Below the pieces are notes generated by a model that saw nothing but the letters and a program-made list of their open reading frames with translations, did no database searches and was not told where the DNA came from. A DNA stretch of 64,000 bases from Ophiobolus disseminans (taxonomy: Eukaryota; Ascomycota; Dothideomycetes; Pleosporales; Phaeosphaeriaceae): NCBI GenBank assembly GCA_010093685.1, contig MU006236.1, positions 463,068-527,067 on the forward strand. The letters run 5' to 3'. Within the stretch, counting starts at the first letter, position 1. Each line of letters begins with the position of its first letter. Below, piece after piece: positions 19,333-30,682 of this stretch. The position numbers and the translations under genes are program-made.

Positions 19333-20709
19333 TCACCCGTGGCATCGTTCCGTTTTCCTATCCCCTTCCTTCCGTCTTTTACTGATTTCTGATTCATGTT
19401 CCACATCCTCATCCTCATCCTCTTCAGCTGCATACCTCTTTCTCTTTCCACCCTCATCCTCAACCTTCTCCGTAACGAATAAACTTGATGCTGTTTCTAT
19501 GATCTCTGATTTCTTAGTCCCCTCCTCTGTCGTCCGCACAGCTGGATCAAACGTATTCTTCACCGGATCTTCCAGCGCACTAACAACTTTTCCAAGCCCC
19601 ATATTGTCACCCTCCACCGTTTCGCTAAGTTCAGGATCGACCCAGCCTTCCGTATAACTTCCTCCAAAGTCGATAATCCACAGCTCGTCGTGTTCGTCGA
19701 CGATAAAGTTGTCTGCCTTTGCATCGCCCCATATGATATCGTGCTCGTGCAGGGCGTTAACGTATTTCTCGCTCTTCGACGCCCATTCTGCACGCTTTTC
19801 TCGCGATACACTCGCTCTAAGCATTTTCGTGAGAGGTTTTGGCGACGCGATAGGTGTGAGGAGATAGCCCATTGCTTCTGTATTGCTGTTCTCGAAGCTA
19901 ACAAATCCGAGAAGCGTGGGGACTTTGATGTCAATGTCCAGTTTTGAGAGCTTTCGTAGAATGGTGATCTCGCGCTTTACTGGACCTGGTTGATCTGGCA
20001 CGACGGGTTTGAAGAAATACTCGTTTCCGTCTTTGTCGATGACTTGACCTGGGTGCGCGGGCTCGGGGAGGCTCACCTCGGACTGGACTGTTAGGTCGTC
20101 CGCATGTATCCATGGGACGTCTATGTCCTGTATGTATTTTGGCATCTTCATTTGTGGGACGAGTTTGGCGATGCGTTCGTTGAGTTCGGATGTGGTTTCG
20201 AGGAGTTCAGGCTCAAGTTGTCCTGACTTGATCTGCAAGCTGTAAAAGTATGTGGGCCCATGGTACCACTCGAATAGTGTTGAGTCGAAAGGTTCGCGGT
20301 CGGGTGGTGCGCATTCTGCCGTTACATCCGCAAAGGCAGAGAGTATCCAATTTCTTAGCTCCACACCCGCGCTTCCAGAATCCTGGTCTTCATCCGAGTC
20401 TTCGTCGGCGGCCATATCGACGGCACTGTCCTTGTCGTTTGAACCATGCCTTTTCCGATTGTCATCCTTTCCTGCAATTTGCTGTTTTTCGAATTCTTCT
20501 TGCTCTCGGCGTTCGGCATCGCGGAGGGTGTAGAGTTTGTCTAGATATTCGTAGTAGAGAGGCTTTTCGCGGGACTTTTGAAGATCTTTCACGTCGACCA
20601 TGACGTGAAAGCGTACATCGTTGACGAGGACTGTCAAAGCGCAAGAGTCTTCGTCGTCGTAGGTAAAATGGAGAACATGGGTTTTGTTGTCAGAACTAGT
20701 GTGTGCCAT
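19333..20709 (-). CDS. Atypical protein-kinase-like protein
   Basis: One exon, 458 residues, from the ATG at 20709. The N-terminal 230 residues have no known domain and include a charged stretch. A kinase-like fold follows: VKREITILRKLSKL, then the catalytic-loop equivalent HEHDIIWGDAKADNFIV, in which the HRD motif reads WGD, and a clear DFG equivalent WIIDFGGSYTEGW. The retained Asp/Asn and DFG suggest that phosphotransfer is possible, but the lobe is short, as in small-molecule kinase (APH-like) families. The C-terminus is acidic and then basic (KRKRYAAEEDEDEDVEHESE, KRRKEGDRK), a possible nuclear localisation signal. It converges on the disordered ORF. The substrate is unknown. Confidence 0.75.
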   Translation of the reverse strand: MAHTSSDNKTHVLHFTYDDEDSCALTVLVNDVRFHVMVDVKDLQKSREKPLYYEYLDKLYTLRDAERREQEEFEKQQIAGKDDNRKRHGSNDKDSAVDMAADEDSDEDQDSGSAGVELRNWILSAFADVTAECAPPDREPFDSTLFEWYHGPTYFYSLQIKSGQLEPELLETTSELNERIAKLVPQMKMPKYIQDIDVPWIHADDLTVQSEVSLPEPAHPGQVIDKDGNEYFFKPVVPDQPGPVKREITILRKLSKLDIDIKVPTLLGFVSFENSNTEAMGYLLTPIASPKPLTKMLRASVSREKRAEWASKSEKYVNALHEHDIIWGDAKADNFIVDEHDELWIIDFGGSYTEGWVDPELSETVEGDNMGLGKVVSALEDPVKNTFDPAVRTTEEGTKKSEIIETASSLFVTEKVEDEGGKRKRYAAEEDEDEDVEHESEISKRRKEGDRKTERCHG

Positions 20710-21351
20710 AATGAGATACTACCCGGAATGCAGAAGTGCACAAATTTGATGAGCATATCCTGTCAGGTATCTAGGTACATTTACCTTCTTATCCACTGCT
20801 CCACATCGCGCCCAGACCCTGCATCGATGTCATATTCTCCGTGCATCGCCCTCTAACATCGGAATCATGTCAAATTCGCAACGACATCATGGATTTTGAT
20901 CTTAGTTTGATCGCCAGGTACTATCGCGGCGGCATCGTCGGAAGTCACGTTCATTGGGCAAACATGCTAGCGTATCTCTGCATCGGGACGTGCTAAAGTT
21001 AAGCTTATCGATCATGGACGAGGAGGCTGGGATGAGCACGCGCGAACGAGGATGAAAAGGGGAAATGATGGTTGTGGCAGTCGCACGGTGTCGATTAGTC
21101 TATGACGTCAAGTCCAAGGCCCTATCACCAGGTGTTACAGCATTTCGGGTTCCACTACCACTACCTTAATGGTAATTGGATGCCTGTATGTACTCACGAC
21201 ACTTGTAAGACTGTATTTGACTAACAAAAGAGTTCTGAGAACAGACAAGTTTTAGTATGGCTAGGACACGAATTATTGGAACACCTCGTGCTATTGAAAT
21301 TTGAACTCGGTCCGACGTTGTACCAAAGCACGAATATCTTCCCCGTTCATT
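20710..21351. other. Intergenic region with one CRE-like palindrome
   Basis: This is the upstream region of the atypical kinase gene and the downstream region of the small-paralog pair. At 21103..21110 it carries the perfect palindrome TGACGTCA, the consensus site of bZIP (ATF/CREB) factors, about 395 bases before the kinase ATG. No gene was seen. Confidence 0.4.
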
Positions 21352-21783
21352 CTAGTCCTGGAGCCCTTTGACAACGTTCTCCCCCATTTTTCTACTATGT
21401 CCCACGAATTCAACCCATGCATCCGCCAATCTGCGATGTTGTGTATTGACCACAACAATATCCCAACTAAAGCCTTCCCAATTTGTTAGGATAGCCATGG
21501 AAGATCGGGGGTTAGGTCCAGCATCAAAACGGGCAGGTAGGAACAGGCAGGCGGAGGGAAACATGCCGTTTTTGTTTGCCAATTTGTCACTCTCCCATTT
21601 CTGCACTGTGAATGCTGATAGATACCTAGAAAGGAAGTCCAGCTCTTCTGGCGATCTGGCAATTGGTCGTCTTTGCAGCAGTTCATTCATTTTGCTCTCA
21701 TATGTGTAGAGGATCGACGGTACTGGAGGAAGAGCCTGGATTGCCTGGCGGTATTGGTCGGCGGTGAGTGGTATGGATGCCAT
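21352..21783 (-). CDS. Small protein of unknown family, tandem paralog 1
   Basis: A 143-residue single-exon gene starting MASIPLTADQYRQAIQALPP. It has no signal peptide, membrane segment or known motif. It is clearly related to the next gene upstream (22197..22652): both start with MA-(S/T)-(I/T)-PL, have an xYxxAxxALP element, share P(I/V)AR(S/T)P(E/A)E within the first helix region, and are similar in length. They lie on the same strand, 413 bases apart, so they are probably an old tandem duplication. I do not recognise the family. Conservation between two diverged copies supports both as real genes. Confidence 0.65.
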   Translation of the reverse strand: MASIPLTADQYRQAIQALPPVPSILYTYESKMNELLQRRPIARSPEELDFLSRYLSAFTVQKWESDKLANKNGMFPSACLFLPARFDAGPNPRSSMAILTNWEGFSWDIVVVNTQHRRLADAWVEFVGHSRKMGENVVKGLQD

Positions 21784-22196
21784 GATGACCTCGGGAGTCT
21801 TGCTTCCAGATTTCTACATAGCTGGAGGTGGTTTCCAAGGTTATATCCTATCCAGGGTAAGCAAATAATCCGTGCCTGACTGATCAGATCACGCAATCAG
21901 CTGCTTTGTTTAGCACAAACAAATCATTGACAAGCTTTAGACATACAGCAAGAGCAGTTGTAGTGTGACATAAAGAGAAGAAATTGGTCACGCGTTTGAA
22001 CCTCCCGAGGTCGCAACAATGCCTAAGGTGTTGCTATCTAGACTCAAACAACTCAAGAACCTCAATACTCTGCGCCATAGTGTATCTAGGAGAACTTCCA
22101 TATATCCTCGCAAGACTGCTGGTGATTTCATCATAATTTCTAAACAGCGCTACAACACCACGCATTCAGCCCACTACTTCCAACATCACCCAACAT
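21784..22196. other. Spacer between tandem paralogs
   Basis: 413 bases with only a short plus-strand frame that runs antisense into the second paralog. It presumably holds the 3' end of paralog 2 and the promoter of paralog 1. Confidence 0.4.
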
Positions 22197-22652
22197 CTAC
22201 ACCTCCCTCTCCTCGACCCCTTGCCCACCCTCCCCAATCAACCTCCTCACCTGCCTCTCTCCTAATCCCCTCATATTCTCACAAAACCTCCGCACCACAT
22301 CATCATTCCCGTCCTTGGCCTTGACACGAACAATCGAATACACCATGTCCTCACACTGCGCTACAATCTCCATAACACTTTCAGGATGCGGGTCGCCGCG
22401 ATACGTGCAGCAGAGTCGCATATCGTCAGGCACGATCTCACGGGTAGGTCTGTGCTTCTGAATTCCCTGCCAGATGTTTTTCGAAAGGAGGAGGGACAGG
22501 AAAGTGCGCTCAGCTGGTGTGCGGGCGACGGGGTGGCAGAGCAGCAGATTGCTGAATGCTTCGGCGAATTGGAAGTGTGGAGAGTCGTAGGCTTCGGGCA
22601 GTGCAGTGGTTGCGCGGTCATAGTCGCTGTCTGAGAGCGGAGTGGTCGCCAT
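22197..22652 (-). CDS. Small protein of unknown family, tandem paralog 2
   Basis: A 151-residue gene from the ATG at 22652 (CGCCATGG context); the frame extends further upstream, but that part looks like 5' UTR. It begins MATTPLSDSDYDRATTALPE and carries PVARTPAERTFLSLLLS, which lines up with PIARSPEELDFLSRYLS of the neighbouring paralog. The last 30 residues are charged and have no counterpart there. No membrane segment, signal peptide or known motif is visible. Function unknown. Confidence 0.65.
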   Translation of the reverse strand: MATTPLSDSDYDRATTALPEAYDSPHFQFAEAFSNLLLCHPVARTPAERTFLSLLLSKNIWQGIQKHRPTREIVPDDMRLCCTYRGDPHPESVMEIVAQCEDMVYSIVRVKAKDGNDDVVRRFCENMRGLGERQVRRLIGEGGQGVEEREV

Positions 22653-23520
22653 GGCGAACTTGGATGATGGGCGCACTGGGGAGTAGAAAGGGTTTATATA
22701 ATGCTTGGAGTAGCAAATAATGATCTGGCAAATGACCATGCTGACCATGTGGTCATACATCAAACGCCTTCGAGCAATTATTGCGTGCTAGCTGTAGTTG
22801 GTTTGCGTGTTACACCGGGCTTGTCTTCCTGTTCAAACATTCAATCTTAACAGAAATAAAATCAAACTTCCCTCCCTCTACTCCGTTCTCAAAGAACACC
22901 CACAGATCCAGCGTATGAGCTCGTTGTGAATCCACACGGTTCCCTGCAGGAGGGGGCGCGTTTCTATATTTGCCATGGACTAGAAGTTCTAGGGCGTAAG
23001 AGCATCATCTGTTGAGAGTGTAGGATGCACGGCGATCATCGCAGGGAAATTCCTGATGTGAACTTAACCATGCGACACGCTGTCATCAGCGAGAGAAGGT
23101 GCATCAAGTGACTGAATCAAAAGATCAACATGAACACCCAACATCATAGTATTCTACTTAGCGTAGCAACCGCCTCAGCGAGACAATGCTCACGCATTCA
23201 AACCAACATCGCTTCGTACATGTCCGTGTATACGAACATGTATAAGCGTTAAAAAGTCCAACCAAAAATGCGCCGACTCGATACCCAATATCAATAAATG
23301 CGTTCGCTTGCGAGAAAAGAGCGTGTGTTCCCATGCACATCCGCAGCGCTAACGATAGAACAGTCCAAGAAGCGAAGTCATTCTGTCGTGATATCCAGAT
23401 CCGTCCAGATGTAAATGCTCGTCCATAAAGCAAAAAATGCGCCATTCGTCATGTTCATAAACCCTCCTTTTGTATCATACATTCCATTATCGACCAACAA
23501 CATAGCAATATCGCATGACA
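22653..23520. other. Intergenic region, no gene seen
   Basis: About 870 bases between the promoter side of paralog 2 and the 3' end of the zinc-finger gene. A 95-codon minus-strand frame at 23158..23445 has no domain and lies where a 3' UTR is expected. Confidence 0.45.
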
Positions 23521-25516
23521 CTACATGTCAAAATTCATAAACGAGTCGAGCGACGTAAACTCGCCAGGTTCAGTGAGTGCCTTCAGCTCAAGTTCAAAAT
23601 GGGAGTACGAGTTGTCAGGTAATGAGTTGAAAAGCTCGTCAAGCTCATCCTTGGGCTCGATGGGCGACGTTGGCGGGGTCGAGAAGGGGTTTGACTGAAT
23701 GGAGGCATGCGATGGTGTCGATGACCCCTTCAATGGACTTGAGTGAGCTGGCGCGTTTGTGTTATTCGCGGACCCCGAGGAGTGCGGTCGCTGGTCGGCT
23801 GGTGACATTGGAGGAGTGTGTGAAGTCTGCTGCGAAAGTTGCTGGAGAAGGTTCATGGATGTGATGTCGCTTGCGTATGAGGCGGTGGAGGTGAATGTTG
23901 CGCTTGTAACCTGAGTGTCGTCTGCATATGGGCTTGTAGCAGATTCGAAGCTATGATGAGTTAGCGTAGGCAATCAAATTATGTAGGAAGACATGCCTGA
24001 ATGGATCGTTGAAACTGCTCGACTCTGAAAGAAGCTGAGGAAGGTCTTGAGATTGGGCGGGCTCATAACCGTCAAGTGGAGAAGGCGAGCGCATGTCGGA
24101 GTAAGGAGAGCCTCCTGAAACAGATGAAGCTGCTGATGCAAGTGCCCGCCTTGTTCGGCTCGCCTTGTCGACGCGGTCTTCCAGGTCTGGTCGGTTCTTC
24201 TTTGGTCGCCCACGCTTCGCTTGACGGCGGACAGCGTCGGCAAATCCACCGACGCACATGCCGCGCTGGCGATGGCGTGTGAGGGCGTCCTGACGTGCGA
24301 ATCCTGCACCGCAAGGGCACTTGTACGGCTTGTTTCCCGAGTGAATCTTTGCATGGCGCTTCAGATCGTGTTGGCGCACGAAGCACTTCCCACATCCATT
24401 GCATTTGAATTGGCGATCGCCGAGATGTGTTTGGACGTGAGAGCGGATGTTTTCCCGCCTACCGAACATCTTGCCACAATCTTGGTACATGCAAGTCCAC
24501 TTGTTCGTGATCGGATCTTGCTCGCTGATATATCGCTGGACTTCTTCCGGAGCAATGCCGGTGTACTCAAGGCTTGCGTCAACTTCGAGGTCATTGAAAA
24601 GTGCAGCTTGCTGATAGTCGGTGGACATTGGTAGGCCGTTCATGGACATTGAGTTTTGGGGCATTAGCGAGGGCTGTTGCGAGAAAAGCAGGTCTTGGCT
24701 GGGGTGCTCCTCGATCTGCTCCAGAAACGACTGGACCGACTTCTGATGTGGCGACGAGATGGGCGATGGTGAGAGCGCATCGGATGTATAATACGACGAT
24801 GACTCGTAGCCCATATCCATGCCCGGGTTGTCAAAGTCGAATGTCATGGCGCTTGAAGTTGGCTCGAAGTTGATGTCAGCCATGGCATTGAAGTCCGGTT
24901 GCTGTGTCATGATTTGAAGCGACTCATGGCTGGGCAATTGCGCCAGCTTCTGAGGTGTTGCTGTGGGTGTAGGGAGAATGTTAATGAAGACTTGCCCGCT
25001 GGAGCCATACACCGACTGTATGTGCTCCTGGAGGTCTTTCAATTGCTGCTCCGTTGGAGCTTTAGAGGGGGAGAGGGGTGGCTGCTGGGGAGACTGTGCG
25101 CGGAGTGTCCGTCGAGGAGTCCGTGGCGAAGGGAGAGTGGTCTGTACTGGGGATCGTAGGAACGCGTCCTGGGGGCCCGGCTGGGGCATGCTGTGCGATT
25201 GCGCTACTTGCATAGAAAGCTGTGGTGGTTGTCCTAGGTTAGTATTACTTACTGTATCGTCCTCCTGCCTGAAGGTGGGTGTGTCGGTGGGTCCGTGGTG
25301 TGGCTGGTCCGGGAAATATCCATGGCTGTGGGCATGAACGGCCTCGAGGTTTACACCCCGGAGGTCCAAGCTCATGCCCGTCCGGTGTCGTCGTAGTTGT
25401 GAGCTGGCAGGGAGTGGGCGTACTGTGGGCGCCTCGAAAGCAGCAGGGGTCGAGTTTTGTCGTCGGTGCTGGGTTCGTCGGCGTTGGATGCCCGTGGGCA
25501 TGTTTGTGGACAGCAT
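23521..25516 (-). CDS. swi5: Swi5/Ace2-family C2H2 zinc-finger transcription factor
   Basis: Two exons: 25516..23997 and 23950..23521, 649 residues. They are joined by a 46-nt intron (23951..23996) that begins with GC instead of GT (CAG|GCATGT) and has a clear GCTAAC branch point and TAG end. Three C2H2 fingers lie at about residues 340-430: the first begins CMYQDCGKMFGRRENIRSH, the second CNGCGKCFVRQHDLKRH, and the third has the family's CPCG start and HRQRGMCVGG end, matching yeast Swi5/Ace2. A basic KRGRPKKNRP follows, a likely nuclear signal. The N-terminal half is Gln/Pro/Ser-rich and presumably activating. In yeasts the family controls late-mitotic, septation and cell-wall genes; the role in filamentous fungi is less clear. 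Confidence 0.88.
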
Positions 25517-26153
25517 AACTTATGCAGGTCGAGTCCGGAAATCGGTCTCTTGGTGGAATCTGGGGATCCTTTATGGTCCGAAACTGCAGTTGCATTAGCG
25601 TTCCATAGATGCAGAGACGATGCCGATCGACATTGTTGTTGATGTTGGACATACCTCACGCAAATACAAGCGGCGCTCCGCCGGGCGGTTGGTTCCTTAC
25701 GGTCTCCTCAGTACAGATGCAGTCTCCCAGTAGCCTGCCTCAAGTAAGTATATACGGCCTTAGCCGACGCGAAAAGAGATGTGTATGGTAGTGTGACGGA
25801 GTTCTTCTGTGGATGGAAGAAGGGATGGATGTGTAGTATCGATAGAGGTTGTGGAGAGGATGTGAGGGATGAATTCGAGATCTAAAGTGGATGCGGATGG
25901 GGTGCAGATGACGATGTAGTCTTCGGTGTGTTGACACAAGCGCCGGGATGCCGTTACCCAGCAACGCGGCTGCCCAGGGCCAGGTGGGCCATCGAGATTA
26001 GCGCCGCGCTCGAGCCGCACGCTAGCAGCCACCTGCGCCACCTCGCTTACCAAGCCGCACGATCAATTTAGCCTCGCCGGTCCCTCCAAGATTTGTCCTC
26101 CACAACCTCCTGCATTGACGACTGAGGAAGATAACCTGGTTGTCTAGGCCATC
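25517..26153. promoter_or_regulatory. Shared divergent promoter of the swi5-like gene and ubiquitin-S27a
   Basis: 637 bases between two divergent ATGs. No supported gene lies inside. It should contain the long 5' UTR of the zinc-finger gene and the strong promoter of the ribosomal-protein gene. No specific site is claimed. Confidence 0.4.
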
Positions 26154-26772
<619 letters not shown>

Positions 26773-27322
26773 GCGCATCGCGCTTCGAAGACATGGACGA
26801 TGAGTGGTATAGGGATATGATGGATACGAGTCATGGATTTACGACAGGTGGAATGGGCTGAACAGGTTACATCATGTGTCGGACATCTAGGCTATCAATC
26901 AATTGCCAAGGACTTCACAAACACATGTCATCTTTTGAAATGCTCGTGACTCTTGATTTCAACGCGCAGGTGGTGCCTAAACACAAATCACTCGAACGAC
27001 TAATGGCGGACGTAATACGAAAGCCGCACCAGCCAGATACCCTCTTGCGGGGAACACTCGTAGACACCATGAACCCTCGGTCTGGCCTCGACTTCATGAC
27101 CTCTTTTTCTGCATGAACTTGCACCCGTGTACCGAAGATATCCAAAAGATACGCAGACACATATCGTACAGTGCGCAAGGTAGAGAAGTTCATGTATTCT
27201 CACAGCAGTACACTCCTAACTCCAACCCCCCAAACGCTGCGAATATGTACAAAGACACATGCTATACTACACGCACCACCGTCCAGAGCCCACATACACA
27301 TCCACCCCACTACTCATGTCAC
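26773..27322. other. Convergent intergenic region, no gene seen
   Basis: 550 bases between the 3' ends of ubi3 and the lectin gene. It contains only short frames without domains. It is probably 3' untranslated sequence of both genes. Confidence 0.5.
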
Positions 27323-28746
27323 TCATAGATACTTCTTCGGCGCGCCCCCCCTCCTCTTCTTATACACCACATACGCGCCCGTAATCATAATCTGCACCGC
27401 AACCGCCACAAACAAGAAACTCGTAATACTCGGGCCATGCCCCCTCACCACCTTCCCCACAACATCCGGCAGCGCAACCTTCAGCCCCTCGTGGTTATTC
27501 TCCAGCGCGCGATGAATCTGATTCATCATATCCTTGAAGTCCTTGGACTCGAGGTCGCGCAGTATTTCCATGGTTGTGCGCTCTACTTTTTCGACGTTGC
27601 GGATTGTCGCGGCGCTGCGGTCGTCGAGGGGCACGAGCCGGTTCATGAGGTCGTTGTGCCGGTTTTCGGCGTCGGTGTGCATTTTCTCGAGGAGGTCGTG
27701 TATGAGGGCTTGGCGGTTGTTTATGATTTGGATGCGGTTGTGCAGGTCGGCGAATTGGTCTTGTTGGGAGCGGATGTTGGCGGCGACGACGTCTTCGAGC
27801 ATTTGTGGGATGGAGGTTTGGTCGCCCAGGCGGCCGGATTGCTTGTTTTGCTGCTTGTGGGTTTGTTGTTCGTGGATCTTTTGGGAGGCGAGGTTGGCTT
27901 GGGCTTGGTGGTCGGGCGGGGGGTAGCGTTGCTTGTTGGGTTCTTCGCGGGTTACAGACTTGGTGGTGCTGACGATGAACTTGTGGATTTCGAAGGAATC
28001 AGGGTTCTCGGGAGCAGATGAGGCAGAGACACCGAAGTAGTAGCCTTCGGGGAGCTTGACCTGGGAGATGTTAGATGTGAATCGGACTGACATGTGAGGA
28101 AGGAGCCTACCTTGTCTGTCTTAAAGCAAGACTCTCCATCAATCATGACCTCAAGAAATCCCTCCGCATGGTGCAGCTTGATGTTGCTGAGCACGCCTCG
28201 GTTCCTGTATGCATGATCGCACTTTCCAAAAGCCAGCGTGTCCGGTTCAGGGTGTGACTTTATATCAATGGTGCCATCGTTCAGGAAACCGCGCACTGAA
28301 CCGCCGTGTCCCTCGTACTGGTCAATCACCAATACCAAGCCATCGAACTTCGACGCAGTGTACAAGCTGGTCGGTGTCTCATGCGCCTGCGAATCTCTCA
28401 CGTACCAGAACTGCAGGTTGCCAGCTCCTCGTTCCATGCCAGTCGCTCTGAAGTCTAGTTCCGCGGTCCAATCCCCAGTATGATGTAATGGGTCTTGTGC
28501 CCATAACGAACCGCGCTTCCCACCGGGGTATGGGGGTGTGAGGATGACGCGATCAGACAGGACCTGGGGAACATAGTCGGCGTTTCCCTGGATGATCCAG
28601 TGCGGGATTGCTCTCAGGTCGGGCGAGATGTATACACCGTCCTTCTGACCAAAGCTGAGATTGTCTATGACATATTGCGCGCGGGCAGCGGAGAAAGCAA
28701 AGGTTGACCACGCGACTGTCCGGAGTGTTCGCGAGGCTATGTACAT
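27323..28746 (-). CDS. L-type lectin-like cargo receptor (Emp46/Emp47, ERGIC-53 family)
   Basis: Two exons, 28746..28111 and 28060..27323, with a 50-nt intron (GTAGGC, CTAAC, CAG) joining CFKTDK to VKLPEGYYFGVSA; 457 residues. The ATG at 28746 (ATCACAATG) opens a signal peptide ending near ARA. The luminal L-type lectin domain follows: WTAELDFRATG, NLQFWYV, KFDGLVLVIDQYEGHGG with its Ca-binding Asp region, and SFEIHKF at the end. A Gln-rich linker and a coiled coil come next, then one transmembrane helix (SITSFLFVAVAVQIMITGAY). The cytosolic tail ends -KKYL, a KKXX COPI retrieval signal. The protein should cycle between ER and Golgi and carry glycoproteins. It is divergent from prohibitin. 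Confidence 0.9.
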
Positions 28747-29433
28747 TGTGATGGCGGGGCGCAATTGCGCTCGTTCAAACGATGATTGTAGATGCGATAG
28801 CGATAGGCGACAATGTCAAAGCGAGTCGAGAGTCTTCTAAACTGAGCACTGGTCAGACTACGTGTCGAGGGTAGGCCCGCTTAGAACAATGGCTGGACAT
28901 ACTTCAATCTGGATGCGATGCTTCACCAGCGTCGCACGAAGCACACAACGGTCGCAAAGAGACTAGAGACAGAGAAAGAGAAGAAACGGGGTATCTTTGA
29001 ATTGTATGAAAGGAAGAAGGAAAATACCACCAGATGGGCACTTATGAAATGTATCGGCGAGTTTGGAGCTTATGGACAGCTGTGCTTAAGAGCTCACTCT
29101 ATGGAGTTGATTGGCGGGACCGTGCGCGGGATGATGCAACACCCTTGTGCAGCCACCGTCTGGAGTTGGCCATGATGAACAACTACACAGTAAGTATAAA
29201 GTTACTAGCATACAGAACCAAGACCACATAGACTCAGAGTGCAGTGACATCCCAAGTCCGACAGAAAGGGAAGCAGCGACAGAATGCTCGTAATACCTTG
29301 GCGGCCGCCCTGGGGTCGGAGGTTGTGATTCGCCGAAATTCTTCGTGAACGCATCACCAACTCGATTCACGCCATCGTCGCCGCCTACACGCCCCGACAA
29401 CACCACGCCGATCCTCGATCACGTACCGCCGTA
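28747..29433. promoter_or_regulatory. Shared divergent promoter of lectin receptor and prohibitin-2
   Basis: 687 bases between divergent ATGs. Short frames in it have no domain content. It should carry both promoters and 5' UTRs. No specific site is claimed. Confidence 0.4.
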
Positions 29434-30490
29434 ATGTCTGCCCCCGATCCCAAGGAAGCATGGGCGCGCATCCAGAATGAGCTCACGCGACGGTCGCAGA
29501 AATTCGGAGGAGCCGGAGGTGGCCCGCCAAAAGGTCTCTTTGGCGGCATTGGAGGACTGATCTTGGTGGGAGGAGGTATCTGGGCCGCCAACAATGCCCT
29601 GTTCAACGGTGGGTAAACTCATGTTTGAGGCTGCTTTGAGCTTTTTAGGCATTCGAAGGAGGCAACGGAGCTGACTTGGCACAGTCGACGGTGGTCACCG
29701 TGCGATCAAGTACACCCGAGTAGGCGGCGTTCAAAAGGAAATCTACAGCGAAGGAACCCACTTCCGCATCCCGTGGTTCGAGACACCCATCACCTACGAC
29801 GTGCGCGCCAAACCGCGAAACGTCGCCTCCCTTACCGGAACCAAGGATCTGCAGATGGTCAACATAACCTGCCGTGTGCTGTCAAGACCGCGGATCGATG
29901 CTCTGCCGCAAATCTACAGGACACTGGGAACAGACTACGATGAGCGCGTGCTCCCGTCCATCGTCAACGAGGTGCTCAAGAGCGTGGTCGCGCAATTCAA
30001 TGCTAGCCAGTTGATCACGCAGCGAGAGAACGTATCTAGACTCGTGCGTGACAACCTCGTCCGAAGAGCAGCACGCTTCAACATCATGCTCGACGACGTC
30101 TCCCTGACAGTAAGCCACCTGATCTCCCAACACACGCTTCCACACTAACCATCCCAGCACCTCGCCTTCTCCCCCGAATTCACCGCCGCCGTCGAAGCCA
30201 AGCAAGTCGCCCAGCAAGAAGCCCAGCGCGCTGCCTTCGTCGTCGACAAAGCCCGCCAGGAGAAGCAAGCCACCGTCGTCCGCGCCCAGGGTGAGGCCCG
30301 CTCCGCCGAACTCATCGGTGACGCCATCAAGAAGAGCCGCTCGTACGTCGACCTCAGGGAGTTTGAGAACGCGCGGAACATTGCGCAGATTCTGCAGAAC
30401 TCGAACAATAAGGTCTACTTGGACTCGAACGGCTTGGGTCTGAACGTTACGCAGACGCAAAGCGACAAGGATAAGAGGAGTAAGGCGTAG
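29434..30490 (+). CDS. phb2: Prohibitin-2
   Basis: Three exons: 29434..29608, 29685..30109 and 30158..30490; 310 residues, the usual length for fungal Phb2. Introns are 76 and 48 nt with CTGAC and CTAAC branch points. The N-terminus has a Gly-rich hydrophobic anchor (GLFGGIGGLILVGGGIWAA) for the inner mitochondrial membrane. The SPFH/PHB domain follows, with GGHRAIKYTRVGGVQKEIY and the diagnostic HFRIPWFETPITYDVRAKPR. A long coiled coil runs through AKQVAQQEAQRAAFVVDKAR. The protein forms a ring complex with prohibitin-1 in the inner membrane and works as a scaffold for m-AAA protease and cristae. Confidence 0.96.
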
Positions 30491-30682
30491 ATGCTGGGCG
30501 TGGGGAGGGGCGGGGAGTGTGTAAAATTAGCATTGGGAAAAGCGAGGTGCATGCTTGCATGTCTTTCCACTCATGTTCAATATCAGTTTTATGAACTCGT
30601 TATCTGCATTATTCCAAACGTGACCCAGCCGAACACCAAACTCCACCCATACCCAATATTCATCATACAATATATACCACAT

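Noticed and set aside
23158..23445. 95-codon minus-strand frame
   Set aside because: It lies in the expected 3' UTR of the swi5-like gene and shows no motif.
25235..25253. A 19-base minus-strand stretch in the swi5-like gene that contains GTAAGT, TACTAAC and CTAG in order
   Set aside because: It is far shorter than any normal intron here, and removing it would break an otherwise open frame, so I treat it as coding.
27437..28021. 194-codon frame antisense to the Emp47-like gene
   Set aside because: Shadow frame; its Val/Leu-rich composition mirrors the Gln/Asn/Glu-rich coiled coil on the other strand.
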